From NCBI GenBank assembly GCA_965222695.1, contig OZ244967.1, forward strand, positions 1,550,001 through 1,614,000: 64,000 nucleotides of DNA, given 5' to 3'. The notes beneath the pieces were generated by a model that was given only the letters and a program-made list of their open reading frames with translations, was not told where the DNA came from and searched no databases. Source of the DNA: UBA7957 sp965222695 (GTDB taxonomy: Bacteria > Pseudomonadota > Gammaproteobacteria > Granulosicoccales > Granulosicoccaceae). A program made the position numbers and the translations under genes. Positions within the stretch are counted from its first letter, which is position 1. Every line of letters begins with the position of its first letter. Below, one piece after another: positions 1 through 9,422 of the stretch.

Positions 1-1655
1 CCGTGTAGTTGATCAATGGAATGATGAATGCAGGCTTCGTTATCATCATCCAGCGCATTGGTTGCTTCATCTAGAATCAGTAGTTTTGGCTTTAATAAGA
101 GTGCCCGCGCCAATGCTATTCGTTGTCGTTCGCCTCCTGATAATCGTATTCCACGTTCTCCTACCAAGGTATCAAGACCATCAGGAAAATTGCATACAAA
201 TTGATCAGCTACTGCCAATTTCAGGGCTTGCCAAAGTTCATTCTCATCCTTGCTAACGCTCATCCACTGTAAATTATCTCGAATCGTACCATGGAACAAA
301 AACGTTTCTTGTGGGACATAAGCAACCGATCTTCTCCATGCCACTATATCTTCGGTACATAAGATGTGACCATCGATCTTGATAGTACCAGTAACGGGCA
401 CCAGTATCCCGGAGATTAAATCTGCAAATGTGCTTTTCCCGGCCCCGGACGCTCCGATGATAGCGGTTGTCTGTTGCGCTGGAATAGAACAATGAAGATC
501 GTTTAGAATAATTTTATTATTAGAATAATAGCAAAAACCTACTCCATTAAACTCTATGGCACTAGTTAGTTTTGGAACCCAACTTCCAGGCCTGAGTAAT
601 TCGGCATGTGCTTCACAACTACGATGTATTCTCATGGCGGAGCTATAGGCTGGCAGCATATGTACGACTTGCTGGTAGTAACTTTGTAGGGTTGAAAGCC
701 TCGGCAATACTCGGGCGAATATTAAAATAAGTACCAATAGCTCGCCAGTGGGTAATTGAAGCTTCCAGAACGCAATATAAAACAGCGAGCTGATCGCCAA
801 TGCCGCGCCGATCTGAAAAATCATCTGCACAATACTATTACTACGATTGAACTCAAGGTTTTGGTATCGCAGGTCGTCAATTGCGTTCGCGAATTTATCA
901 ATATAGTAGTTTTCGACCGAATAACTTTTCGCCAACTTGAGCCCGCCAAGAAAGTCGGATATTGTACTATAGACATTACGGCTCGATATGGTCAGAGTTT
1001 CACCAAGAATTTTAGCTTTACGTATTTGCGGCAGTAGAAGTAGCAACAGGCCACAACCAACGAGCAAAGCCAGCAAGGTCACTTCCCAGGACAGCTGCAT
1101 AGCAATAAAAACATGAATTCCGACTAGTATTAACCCAACAATAAAGTTCAAAATATAACTGGTACCACTGGCAATTCGGCCAATATCCGAAGTGAGCAGA
1201 TGTGTGAGATCAGAGTTTTTATTTTTTAACAGAAATTGCCAGTTTGCGTGTGCGATCGCTTTATAAAATCGTACCCGGACGTGATCAACAAAGCCAATCT
1301 GGATTTCAGTGAGAAGAACAGTTTGCCAGTACTTTAATCCTGCACGGATCGCGATTATAACGATGTAGATTAGCAATATGCTCATTAAGTTTAACGGCAG
1401 CATAATCTTCGCAAAAACATCGCTCACTAGCAGTGCAATACCGTTAAGCGCTTCAAATTCACCAACACCGATAAGTGCGAGCAACGGGATAAGCATCACG
1501 AGGCCCAAGCCTTCGACAAAACCGGAAAGTATGGTCAGTAGAAATGCGAGTAAAAGTCTATATTTTGCAAATGCATTTAAATCTAAAATATATTGCCAAA
1601 GCACTGCATGTCGTAGTTTGCACTTTTTTTTCATAGTTACATTTGGCACTGACAT
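1..1655 (-). CDS. ABC exporter, fused membrane and ATPase domains (3' end outside window)
   Basis: About 551 residues are readable on the minus strand from ATG 1655 to the window edge. Hydrophobic membrane segments fill roughly residues 30-330. The ATPase half has Walker A GASGAGKST (about residue 398), the signature LSGGERQRIALARAL (about 501) and Walker B LLILDEATNALD (about 521). Only the last ~45-50 residues, including the H-loop, are cut off. This is the single-chain MsbA/peptide-lipid exporter layout, so it probably works as an inner-membrane homodimer; the substrate is unknown. It starts 14 nt after the PRMT-like gene and looks co-transcribed with it. No clear Shine-Dalgarno sequence precedes ATG 1655; ATG 1634 is an alternative start. 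Family certain, role uncertain. Confidence 0.9.
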   Translation of the reverse strand, partial: MSVPNVTMKKKCKLRHAVLWQYILDLNAFAKYRLLLAFLLTILSGFVEGLGLVMLIPLLALIGVGEFEALNGIALLVSDVFAKIMLPLNLMSILLIYIVIIAIRAGLKYWQTVLLTEIQIGFVDHVRVRFYKAIAHANWQFLLKNKNSDLTHLLTSDIGRIASGTSYILNFIVGLILVGIHVFIAMQLSWEVTLLALLVGCGLLLLLLPQIRKAKILGETLTISSRNVYSTISDFLGGLKLAKSYSVENYYIDKFANAIDDLRYQNLEFNRSNSIVQMIFQIGAALAISSLFYIAFWKLQLPTGELLVLILIFARVLPRLSTLQSYYQQVVHMLPAYSSAMRIHRSCEAHAELLRPGSWVPKLTSAIEFNGVGFCYYSNNKIILNDLHCSIPAQQTTAIIGASGAGKSTFADLISGILVPVTGTIKIDGHILCTEDIVAWRRSVAYVPQETFLFHGTIRDNLQWMSVSKDENELWQALKLAVADQFVCNFPDGLDTLVGERGIRLSGGERQRIALARALLLKPKLLILDEATNALDDDNEACIHHSIDQLH

Positions 1656-1669
1656 GTGAAATTCTATAT

Positions 1670-2803
1670 TTATCTACTATTACTAAATTGCGCAACTATG
1701 TTAACCACAAAGTTTCTGGCGTGAAATTCATTGGCAAAAGTGCTCAGATGTTGCCGCAAAACAATATCAATAATTTCATTGTTAGTGTGTTCGCCGTTTA
1801 GTAGTTGTAACACCGCGGCAGTAACTCGCCCTTTGTCTGATAATTGTCCTTTGAATTCACCGGAACGCTTCTTTAACGCTAACGTCGACAATGGTTGCGA
1901 AAGAAATGTGGACATTCGTTGCTTGTTTAAGTCTGTGCTGACAACCCAAGTACAATCACCATATTCCGGCCAATTTAATTCAAATTCCACGGTATCGTTT
2001 TTTTTAACATGAATTGGGGTTCTAAGGGGTAAAAAAACCTGAGACCAGTGCATTTGATCTTTTTCAGGTGAAGTTGAAATCCAACTATCTCCCACTCGAG
2101 CTTCAAACCAGCCCAGAAACCCATGGCAGACACCATCACATTCAATCAATGTTTGCACTTTGATTTTTTTACAAGCTGCCTCATTTGACTCCGTAAAATC
2201 CATTTCAAGCAAGTTTGTTGATTCACCCAATAATTTACCTTTTAAATTGTCAGGTATTGTTTTATATGTTCTGTTAACAGCATATTCCCTAGCGAGCTCA
2301 TAGTTGATATTACACAGCGAGTTTGACCAGCAATTGATATTGTCTGCGTAAAATTCATCTGCATTGACGGGAGAGACCTGCATTATTGCCCGATCGGGAA
2401 TGAGTGTTCCCCCTGTTTTTAGGTATTTATCCCGTGCATAAAAGAGTGAAGGCAATAGGTTTTCGGTTAATAGAAAATTGCCTGTAAACACTGAAATGAT
2501 AACATCAACCTTCTCTGGAACGACTACTTCCTCAATTTTCCCGTGCAGCCATACCACGTTGCTTACACAGTTATTGGCAAAGGCGATTTGCTTAGCTATT
2601 TCAAGAACAGGGGAAGGTTCAACTATGTAAACTTTTTTTGCACCAGCTGCAAGCGCCATGAAAGCATGCAAACCAAGACCTGCGCCCAGATCCATAACCA
2701 CGCTATCCGGAGTTACAAATTTGTTAATAGCGTCTTGGTAGTAAGAGTTTCTTAGTGTATCAAACAACATTGACTTGTGATTGGAGATACGAGTATATGA
2801 CAT
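1670..2803 (-). CDS. PRMT-like SAM methyltransferase with C-terminal PqqD-like domain
   Basis: A 377-residue protein. SAM motif I is VMDLGAGLG (36-44) with the acidic motif at VEPSP (61-65). The following stretch, about 103-138, keeps the protein arginine methyltransferase pattern (FLLTENLLPS, YARDKYLKTGG, PDRA), and a beta-barrel region carries MHWSQ (251-255) where PRMTs have THW. Of the PRMT double-E loop only the second Glu (E114) remains; the first is V in SVFTGN, so target or chemistry may differ. The last ~55 residues (AAVLQLLNGEHTNNEI...) resemble a PqqD/RISC-recognition-element fold (inference). Its ATG overlaps the upstream stop as TAATG, implying translational coupling. Possible role: modification of a peptide or protein exported by the neighbouring ABC transporter; not proven. 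Confidence 0.8.
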   Translation of the reverse strand: MSYTRISNHKSMLFDTLRNSYYQDAINKFVTPDSVVMDLGAGLGLHAFMALAAGAKKVYIVEPSPVLEIAKQIAFANNCVSNVVWLHGKIEEVVVPEKVDVIISVFTGNFLLTENLLPSLFYARDKYLKTGGTLIPDRAIMQVSPVNADEFYADNINCWSNSLCNINYELAREYAVNRTYKTIPDNLKGKLLGESTNLLEMDFTESNEAACKKIKVQTLIECDGVCHGFLGWFEARVGDSWISTSPEKDQMHWSQVFLPLRTPIHVKKNDTVEFELNWPEYGDCTWVVSTDLNKQRMSTFLSQPLSTLALKKRSGEFKGQLSDKGRVTAAVLQLLNGEHTNNEIIDIVLRQHLSTFANEFHARNFVVNIVAQFSNSR

Positions 2804-3090
2804 TAGCCGTTCTCAAAAAATGATGAATCACGGAAAATCAACTGAATACAAAGCACATGACCAATCATTGTTTGCGATCCCCATTGATTCGGAAGGTCGG
2901 TATATGCATCCCACTTCGCTACAGTCAGCCTTTTCTCTGCCTTTTGTAGTAGTCCAATAATCAGGTATTTTCCTTTCATTGGTTTCTCCGCATTTGGAAA
3001 CACTTCTAGAGCACGATTACTATACATGTATTCGAATAGTAAAACTTGACATGTGTTACTCAAAGTTTTATTTCGGTTTAAACTGTTCAT
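2803..3090 (-). CDS. small protein of unknown function
   Basis: A 95-residue reading frame that I do not recognise. It is accepted as a gene because its stop and the methyltransferase start overlap as TAATG, a coupling seen elsewhere in this locus, and because it fills the space between two real genes in the same direction. It is mixed in composition, with no signal peptide, no membrane span and two cysteines. It could be a substrate or accessory of the PRMT-like enzyme, or the remnant of a larger gene. The lasso-precursor pattern (Thr at -2, Gly1, acidic residue at 7-9) does not fit its C-terminus. Confidence 0.5.
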   Translation of the reverse strand: MNSLNRNKTLSNTCQVLLFEYMYSNRALEVFPNAEKPMKGKYLIIGLLQKAEKRLTVAKWDAYTDLPNQWGSQTMIGHVLCIQLIFRDSSFFENG

Positions 3091-3234
3091 CGGGTAGAAC
3101 TGAGGATAGCCAAATTTAGAGATTCTTACCCATTTCCGAAAGATTTTAAATGTATTTATTTATTAATAGATAGGCATCAAATCATTTAACAATTTTTGTT
3201 GCATTATAGTGTATTAGTTCATGAGTCCCAACAT

Positions 3235-4371
3235 TCACATATATTTCAAAAATCCAACAATCGCTCGCTTGCAGTAGAAATAAGGCAATAACATAATGTG
3301 TTTTGGTTTGTATTTCAATTTCATGTAGGCAATTGATGGGAAAAACGTTTCGCGAAGTTGTTTTAATTTATTGGCAAAACCGGAATTGGATAAGAATGAA
3401 ATGTAGTACAAGTGTAATCGGTTCGATGCCTGTTTTGGAGTGAAATCCTCTAATTTCGCATATTCTTCTAAGGGTTTTTTATAAACTCTCGGAAAAACTG
3501 TTCCAAATGTATTATGCGCTTCCTTAAGCCCATCAAGACAGACTGAGGATAATTTTTTTTGTCGAGCCAGCTGCACCAATTCGCGCCATTCGGATTTCGT
3601 GAACCCTTCGCACAGTAGATGAAAATCATAAACCCAGATTAGTCGGCTCTGAATACCTCTTGGCATATTAGCAACTCTATGCATACAGGCATGTAGTAAG
3701 GCATGGACAGGTTTCAACCCACGTGCCGACTTACCTAACTCTTTAATTGACACACTGTCGCGATACAACTCTTCAAAATGAAATGTATTTGCAAAGAAAA
3801 GATAATCATTCAGCTTGCTATGGACATCTAGAGTAAAAAATATATCATTTGAAATTTTTTTGTGGCAAGAAAATTGAAATCCAACAAATTCGCCTTGTAT
3901 TGTTTCATCGCGTACATACCCTCGCTCCCTGAGCATTAGCCAAGCCATTTCTGCTGTGGCCCGACTAGAGAATAATATGTCAGTGTCGCATCGTGACCTC
4001 AGATAAGAATCGGCATAATGAGTATATGCAAGAACCTCCCCTTTCATAAGCACAAATTTAATGTCTGAGGCATTCAGAAGCGATAATACACATCGTAATT
4101 CATTCTTGCGCGCTAACGCCAATATAATATTTCTAGTAGCACGAGATTTGAGTATGTCGATAAAATCGGTTTGGGACAGATACGATGATTGCTGGTCGAC
4201 AAGATGAAAATAAAGGAGTGAAAGCACACCATTAAACGATGCAGATTCTATGATTTCGTTGTAGTCCAGATTCGTCGTGTTAACATCCAATTCATTCTGT
4301 CTGAGTAGCTCGACCAACCAGGTTTTCGCGTCATTATTGCTTTGAAGATTATTTATTTCGGGTTTAGCCAT
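3235..4371 (-). CDS. nucleotidyltransferase-fold protein (NTP_transf_5 family)
   Basis: A 378-residue protein with the hallmark of the uncharacterised NTP_transf_5 family: LMKG (108-111), then ...YLRSRCDTDILF (123-134), whose DTD supplies the metal-binding acids of a polymerase-beta-like fold. The rest is helical. Family members occur in polysaccharide loci and in RiPP clusters next to PqqD-like proteins, ABC transporters and kinases; their substrate is generally unknown. Here it lies upstream of the small gene, the PRMT-like enzyme and the ABC exporter, separated from them by 144 nt. ATG 4371 is the natural start. Family assignment good, function open. Confidence 0.8.
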   Translation of the reverse strand: MAKPEINNLQSNNDAKTWLVELLRQNELDVNTTNLDYNEIIESASFNGVLSLLYFHLVDQQSSYLSQTDFIDILKSRATRNIILALARKNELRCVLSLLNASDIKFVLMKGEVLAYTHYADSYLRSRCDTDILFSSRATAEMAWLMLRERGYVRDETIQGEFVGFQFSCHKKISNDIFFTLDVHSKLNDYLFFANTFHFEELYRDSVSIKELGKSARGLKPVHALLHACMHRVANMPRGIQSRLIWVYDFHLLCEGFTKSEWRELVQLARQKKLSSVCLDGLKEAHNTFGTVFPRVYKKPLEEYAKLEDFTPKQASNRLHLYYISFLSNSGFANKLKQLRETFFPSIAYMKLKYKPKHIMLLPYFYCKRAIVGFLKYM

Positions 4372-4538
4372 ATGGATTTATAGTTGCATTAGTGGCTGCA
4401 CGGCAGCTGCTGACTGGTGCATTAACCATATACATCGTACCTCATCATGAACTAATGTTTGATTTACAAGCAATTGATTGGGTGGTAACACAGTTACTTG
4501 GCGGTATTGATTACAAGCTGAATCTAACATAGAGATAA

Positions 4539-5672
4539 TTATAGACTCCGATAAATATCATAAACCTGATGTGCGCACTTTTTCCAGCAAAACTGTTTTG
4601 CACGATGAACACTATTGCTAGCGAGTTCACGCGCTATAGCTGTATCGGTGCAAACAAGTTCAATAGCGTTTGTTAGTTCAGCCAGACTAGCGGGGTCTAT
4701 CAATATAGCTGCATCACCTGCAACTTCTGGAAGTGAAGAAGTATTAGAGGTTATCACTGGGCAGCCAGCAGCCATCGCCTCCAGTATAGTAAGTCCAAAC
4801 CCTTCATATAATGACGGATGGACATAGATTTTGGCCAACGAGTACAGCGCTCTAAGTTGTTCGTCACTGACATAGCCGGGGAAATGCACACGATCTTCAA
4901 TCTTTAGATCAGTCAGTAGCTGATGCACTTTGTCCATTTTCCAACCGTTACCGCCCACCAGCACAAGATGGTGTGGAATTTTATCATCTAATGCTGATAA
5001 CGCTCGAATCAAACCAAGTATATTTTTTCTTGGGCTGATCTTACCCGTCGACATAATAAAAGGTGTGCCGGTCGGAGGTAGATTTTTAAGCCCCGACAAA
5101 CAGGTCAAATCAGGAGCGGCAAAAAACTCGGATGATACACCTTCTGGTATAACACGAATTCGACTGGATAAATCAGAACCCGTATAACTTATTAATTCAT
5201 CGGCTGTCGATTCAGAAACGCAGATGATCGTACTAGCCTGATTCACGGTTTGTGCAAGGCTGCGACGCATAATCCAAGGTTGTGTATTTGTGAAGTACTC
5301 AGGGTGAACTAGAGGACCAATGTCGTGGACCGTGACTACCAGTGGCTTTCGCGTGGCAACAGGGTAACCCATGGCAACCGCATGCACTATATCGACGTTT
5401 GTGGATAACAATCGTTCAATGGGTGGTGTATTGAGGAAAGTCCAGGCAAGCGGTGTTAATTTTTGCCCTAAGGGGAGGATTTCCAAACCCGTTTTCTGTT
5501 GTAAGTTAAGCAAAGCCTGCTTTCCCAAACTACTCCAGGCGGCGACAGGTGTAACGGTTAATTCCTCGTTTTTAGTTTGCAGCGAACGAAAGAGTTCTCT
5601 CGCGTACCGTGCAATCCCATGACCGCTGGCACTGGCAAACTGATTGGAAAAAAAGGCAACGTCTAAATTCAT
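4539..5672 (-). CDS. GT4-type glycosyltransferase
   Basis: A 377-residue retaining GT-B enzyme. The N-terminal acceptor domain has the glycine-rich GHGIARYARELF (18-29). The donor domain has STGKISPRKN (208-217) and the E-x7-E pair in YEGFGLTILEAMAAG (E290 and E298), typical of mannosyl/glucosyl GT4 enzymes. It has no signal peptide and is presumably cytoplasmic at the inner membrane face. Its ATG overlaps the stop of the upstream glycosyltransferase by 4 nt (ATGA), so the pair is translated together. Donor and linkage cannot be told from sequence. Confidence 0.9.
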   Translation of the reverse strand: MNLDVAFFSNQFASASGHGIARYARELFRSLQTKNEELTVTPVAAWSSLGKQALLNLQQKTGLEILPLGQKLTPLAWTFLNTPPIERLLSTNVDIVHAVAMGYPVATRKPLVVTVHDIGPLVHPEYFTNTQPWIMRRSLAQTVNQASTIICVSESTADELISYTGSDLSSRIRVIPEGVSSEFFAAPDLTCLSGLKNLPPTGTPFIMSTGKISPRKNILGLIRALSALDDKIPHHLVLVGGNGWKMDKVHQLLTDLKIEDRVHFPGYVSDEQLRALYSLAKIYVHPSLYEGFGLTILEAMAAGCPVITSNTSSLPEVAGDAAILIDPASLAELTNAIELVCTDTAIARELASNSVHRAKQFCWKKCAHQVYDIYRSL

Positions 5673-6850
5673 CCGTTTAGATTTCTATCATAACTGTGTA
5701 GGATTTTCTCTTTAGCACTAGTATAAACACTAGTCCAAGAATGCTTTCGCGAAAAATCAAGAGATTTTTTTGCGTACATTTTCTTATTTGCTAAAGCTAG
5801 CTTTACACCCAATGGGACCTCATTTGGTGATTTTATCTCGATGATTGGCGAGTCCAAAAAATCAAATTCACGATGAGGAGTAGAAAGGATAGCAAGTCCG
5901 GCGGCGGCGTATTCATACAGCTTTAATGGGTTCTGACCAAAGTACACAGACGCCTTTCTACGATCATAAAGCATAAGGCCTATATCAGAATGCAATAGAT
6001 ATCCAGGAACTTCTTTCGGACCTTTAGGACCCAATAGATACACATTCGCGTATAGAAGTTGAAGATCAGTTGCCCAACTAGATAAAGGTCCTATAAGTAT
6101 CAGACTACCTCCAACATTCTTCAAAGCGATTGCGACTTCCTTAAACATGGTGGGATCTGCTTTTTCCAACACACCTACCCAAATCGCTCTTGGGCCGGGT
6201 ATATGCAGTAGCTCCTCAGGACATGGGGGTTTATTGGCATAATTCTCCAGTGAAACTCCTTGGCCCAATACTGTAACCTTTGATGGATCAATCCCTAGTT
6301 CACCAGTCACATAATCATGCATAGCATGTCCGATTAGGAACACATGATCTGCTACCTCATAGTCCCGTTGTTCAATCTTTTTGATATAGTCACCACGAAA
6401 TGCGGGATAGTAATCTACAACGTGCATGATCAGCTTCGCCTCAGGAAAAAGTAACTTAAAAACTGAACCCCCCGGCTTAGCACACCAAATAAAATCCGGT
6501 GATGGCATATTCCCGCGACTCAGTAAATCAGCAATTGAGGGAACGCTTAATTGATAGCTCAAATCCATTCCAACTTGGGTATTTAGTGGAAACCTGTCCC
6601 TGATCGGTATGGGGGTGAAGGGGTTTATTATCCAAATATCTTCATCTTTTCTAGGGGAATTTTTCCATACATGATAGTAGCCTTTCCACTTAATGATATG
6701 GCCTAAATCCATGGGTGCTTCCAGGTACGTTACCTCAAACCCGTCATCTCTGAAATAGCGTGTCAATGTCTTAGTGCTACAGGTTATTTTAGATTGCCAA
6801 GGTGTAGGACGATGTAAAAGTATACTCTTTGGAGAAGAACCAGTAACCAT
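5669..6850 (-). CDS. GT-B glycosyltransferase
   Basis: A 393-residue GT-B protein. The donor half shows VGVLEKADPTMFKEVA and the nucleotide-sugar pattern QNPLKLYEYAAAGLAILST with the conserved Glu, close to GT1/GT4-like enzymes that add sugars to lipid-linked intermediates. It is coupled to the next gene by ATGA. It is followed upstream by more than 600 nt without a gene (6851-7464) that holds a MITE, so a promoter for this gene pair may lie there or transcription may read through. Acceptor and donor unknown. Confidence 0.85.
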   Translation of the reverse strand: MVTGSSPKSILLHRPTPWQSKITCSTKTLTRYFRDDGFEVTYLEAPMDLGHIIKWKGYYHVWKNSPRKDEDIWIINPFTPIPIRDRFPLNTQVGMDLSYQLSVPSIADLLSRGNMPSPDFIWCAKPGGSVFKLLFPEAKLIMHVVDYYPAFRGDYIKKIEQRDYEVADHVFLIGHAMHDYVTGELGIDPSKVTVLGQGVSLENYANKPPCPEELLHIPGPRAIWVGVLEKADPTMFKEVAIALKNVGGSLILIGPLSSWATDLQLLYANVYLLGPKGPKEVPGYLLHSDIGLMLYDRRKASVYFGQNPLKLYEYAAAGLAILSTPHREFDFLDSPIIEIKSPNEVPLGVKLALANKKMYAKKSLDFSRKHSWTSVYTSAKEKILHSYDRNLNG

Positions 6851-7140
6851 TATTAGTTTTTTCTTAAAAAAAATAAGTCCATATGATTTAATACTATAGT
6901 AGCTATTCTTTAATTATCGCTGCTAAAATTATTTAACCCGACAAATCTTTTATGGGTCAAGCAGTGCTCAGGAACACGTAGTTTTTATAAATTATTGCAA
7001 ATGCAAACACTTTGCCAGCAATTCCACACACCAATTCTAATACTGTCGCTTGTCATTGGATTCCCTTAATTCAAGTGGTAATATCGATGCAGCGCTAGAA
7101 CACTGTATTTTCTTGCATCAGCTTCTTGGTGCTTTGTTGT

Positions 7141-7328
7141 CAGCAATTCCCGGTCAATGTATAACCATTTGATTTACATAGAAATATATCATCAACCGTT
7201 CGCAGTCAAAAATCTAACAGATTTGAAATATTGATCATGTAAGCTGTCAAAAGCCTTGTTTTAGGGACTTTCGGAAACTATCAAATTTTACGCAATACAA
7301 TATCTGGATAACTGGCCGGGAATTGCTG
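7141..7328. mobile_element. MITE related to the IS4-like element at 13040-14647
   Basis: 188 bp with no coding capacity. It begins CAGCAATTCCCGGTCAA and ends in the inverted copy (rc of the right end: CAGCAATTCCCGGCCA). The 9 bp CTTTGTTGT occurs directly before it (7132-7140) and directly after it (7329-7337), a clean target duplication. The complete IS at 13040 has the same ends and also a 9-bp duplication, so its transposase probably moved this element. It fills most of the 614-nt gene-free stretch 6851-7464; I see nothing else there. Confidence 0.85.
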
Positions 7329-7464
7329 CTTTGTTGTCACATCCTATATTTCATTATCTGAATAAGAGAAATACCCATGGTCGCTTGTTCACTAAACCCA
7401 CTTAGTCTATCAATAGGTTCAGTCGAAATTTACCGTATTCTTAGCAATACCCGTAAATGAACCT

Positions 7465-8334
7465 TCATTCATCCAACCTTGTATCGTTCCATTTACTCGC
7501 CAAAGATAGATCTATTTCACCACGGTCAATACGGTTTTGATCATCCCATAACAATGCACAAGCTCGAAACGCGGCACAACTCGAATGCAATGCAAACAGC
7601 AACCCCAGGGTGCCATCGAGATATCCTCTTTTTCTGAAATATTTATTTCCAAATTCCAGTAAAGGAGACATTAATAAATGCCACCATCTCACTTTCAAAC
7701 CAGTATCAGCCAGGACTTTTGATTGTTCTTGACAATACAGGTTGCTTTTGGACATGCGTTCCATATATGTATCATCATTCAGGTGCCACATTTTTTCATT
7801 TAATTGACCAATCCTATCGGCTGGCGCGTCAACTATACATTCTTCATGATACATTCCATCAAAATGGAAAATTTCTCGTTTTGCCAAATGCACCATATTC
7901 CAATCCTGCCATCCCCCGCCCCTCATTGGACGATGAAGAAAATAATTCAAGCGTCGAAATCTATAGGCATCATAGTTGCGATTCTTTATTGATCCCAACA
8001 CCTCATTCGCTAATTCTTGCGGCACTCGTTCATCAATATCCATATGTAGTAACCAATCGCTTTTCGATTGATCAATACCTTTATTCCGTTGGTGGCTAAA
8101 GTACTCTCCTTCCGCGCGTGGTGAATTTACAAAACGAATCTTATTACCCCAGCTTTCAGCAATCTGTTGGGTGTTGTCAGATGATCCATCATCAATAATC
8201 ACAATTTCATCTACCCAAGAATACAGATGTTCTATAAATCGCGGCAAATCCCTCTCTTCGTTAAAGCTAATCGCAACAACACCTAAACTAGGCTTTTGTT
8301 TCACTTTATGTGGATATTTACTGTCCTGTTCCAT
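7465..8334 (-). CDS. GT2 glycosyltransferase (WaaE/SunS-like)
   Basis: A 289-residue GT-A enzyme. N-terminal VVAISFNEERDLPRFIEH and IVIIDDGSSDNT bind the nucleotide sugar. The metal-binding DXD is the DMD of LLHMDIDERV, and CYHEE/HLN patterns follow, as in WaaE/KdtX-type beta-glucosyltransferases of LPS cores. There is no membrane domain beyond a short hydrophobic C-terminal stretch. It abuts the sulfotransferase gene upstream with no spacer (start 8334, upstream stop 8335), so the two are co-translated. Substrate unknown. Confidence 0.88.
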   Translation of the reverse strand: MEQDSKYPHKVKQKPSLGVVAISFNEERDLPRFIEHLYSWVDEIVIIDDGSSDNTQQIAESWGNKIRFVNSPRAEGEYFSHQRNKGIDQSKSDWLLHMDIDERVPQELANEVLGSIKNRNYDAYRFRRLNYFLHRPMRGGGWQDWNMVHLAKREIFHFDGMYHEECIVDAPADRIGQLNEKMWHLNDDTYMERMSKSNLYCQEQSKVLADTGLKVRWWHLLMSPLLEFGNKYFRKRGYLDGTLGLLFALHSSCAAFRACALLWDDQNRIDRGEIDLSLASKWNDTRLDE

Positions 8335-9264
8335 TTATCTAGTTACACCTAATCGGTTCTTAAGAAGTTTTAGTTTATTTATTAATTTTGATCTGAGGCG
8401 AGTAGAAAAATATTGGAAACTACGTTTGATATTCTGACTGACTGAAAGCGGTGATTTTGGTGGGTTGAAAATATCCTCCTCCGAGTAGCCTAAATGATAA
8501 GCGAGACGAGCAACACTGGTATCCAGGCTAAGATCAAACATGGGGTCTTGTCGCCATTTGTTCTTCGAATACCTATGTGTAGTAGAACCCATAGTCTCTT
8601 CATATTTAATACCCACAAAATGGCAAACCGTCTCGAAACATTGAGATGAGCTCTCAATCAATTCCTCATAACGAAGCGAAAGGAAATTTGCCTCGCCAAC
8701 CAATTCTTTCATAAGCAAGATATTCCGGTTGGCATTTGCCCAGGAAAATTGTCTTTCGGATGGATCAGTTCGGAAGAGTTTTTCAGCCGAATACATCACC
8801 GCCATAGGGTTTCTAACTAGCCCAATAAAAAGTACCTTGTATTCGGTCTGTTCGCGCCACTTTAACATTAATTCCAATGCAGCCCAATGATGAGGATGTT
8901 GGGGGGATTTTTCAAAAAAAACGGGGGAGGTGTATTCTTCGCAAAGCGCATTCCATCCAGAATACACAAGTTCTTCGTCATCGATGGGAGCTGCGTAGTA
9001 TGGAATATTACCTCGAACAACGTCCACTATTGAGCGTCTTATATCAGCTTTTGACCCGTACCCTTTGCACGGTTTAGAGCCGTGAAAAAGTTGCTTCGGC
9101 ATTGATAAAAGGCAGGCTGCTTTCAACCAATAATGGGTTTCGTTGTAGGTGTGAGGAGTATAAGACACATGGCTGACAGCCGGATGCCTACAGACTTCCC
9201 GTTCAAAAAGCGTTGAACCAGATCGTTTATCAGAAAGTAAAATAACAACTGTCTTTTCAGTCAT
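8335..9264 (-). CDS. sulfotransferase (PAPS-dependent), intact
   Basis: About 309 residues from ATG 9264; an in-frame TTG at 9303 would add 13. The 5'-phosphosulfate loop is LSDKRSGSTLFEREV near the N-terminus, and the 3'-phosphate-binding motif is GLVRNPMAVMYSAEKL in mid-protein. Such enzymes transfer sulfate from PAPS, here presumably to a sugar hydroxyl of the locus polysaccharide. It is the only one of four sulfotransferase genes in the window with an uninterrupted frame, and it directly precedes the GT2 gene. Confidence 0.87.
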   Translation of the reverse strand: MTEKTVVILLSDKRSGSTLFEREVCRHPAVSHVSYTPHTYNETHYWLKAACLLSMPKQLFHGSKPCKGYGSKADIRRSIVDVVRGNIPYYAAPIDDEELVYSGWNALCEEYTSPVFFEKSPQHPHHWAALELMLKWREQTEYKVLFIGLVRNPMAVMYSAEKLFRTDPSERQFSWANANRNILLMKELVGEANFLSLRYEELIESSSQCFETVCHFVGIKYEETMGSTTHRYSKNKWRQDPMFDLSLDTSVARLAYHLGYSEEDIFNPPKSPLSVSQNIKRSFQYFSTRLRSKLINKLKLLKNRLGVTR

Positions 9265-9422
9265 CTGTTCAACCAAATCATCCTGTATGTCAACTGTTAA
9301 CAACTTTAGGCAGTCTAACGCCTGTATTGGTTTTAGTCTGTTTCCTACAACACACTAAATGCATTATACTGCATTGCAGCGTTTTAAGGTTGAATAATCA
9401 AAACAGATTGGCTTACTACTAT

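Noticed and set aside
2803..3090. Lasso-peptide precursor
   Set aside because: No Thr at -2 with Gly1 and an acidic residue at position 7-9 can be placed in the C-terminus.
7719..8099. 126-codon frame antisense to the GT2 gene
   Set aside because: No domain or ribosome site, and the opposite strand carries a convincing glycosyltransferase.
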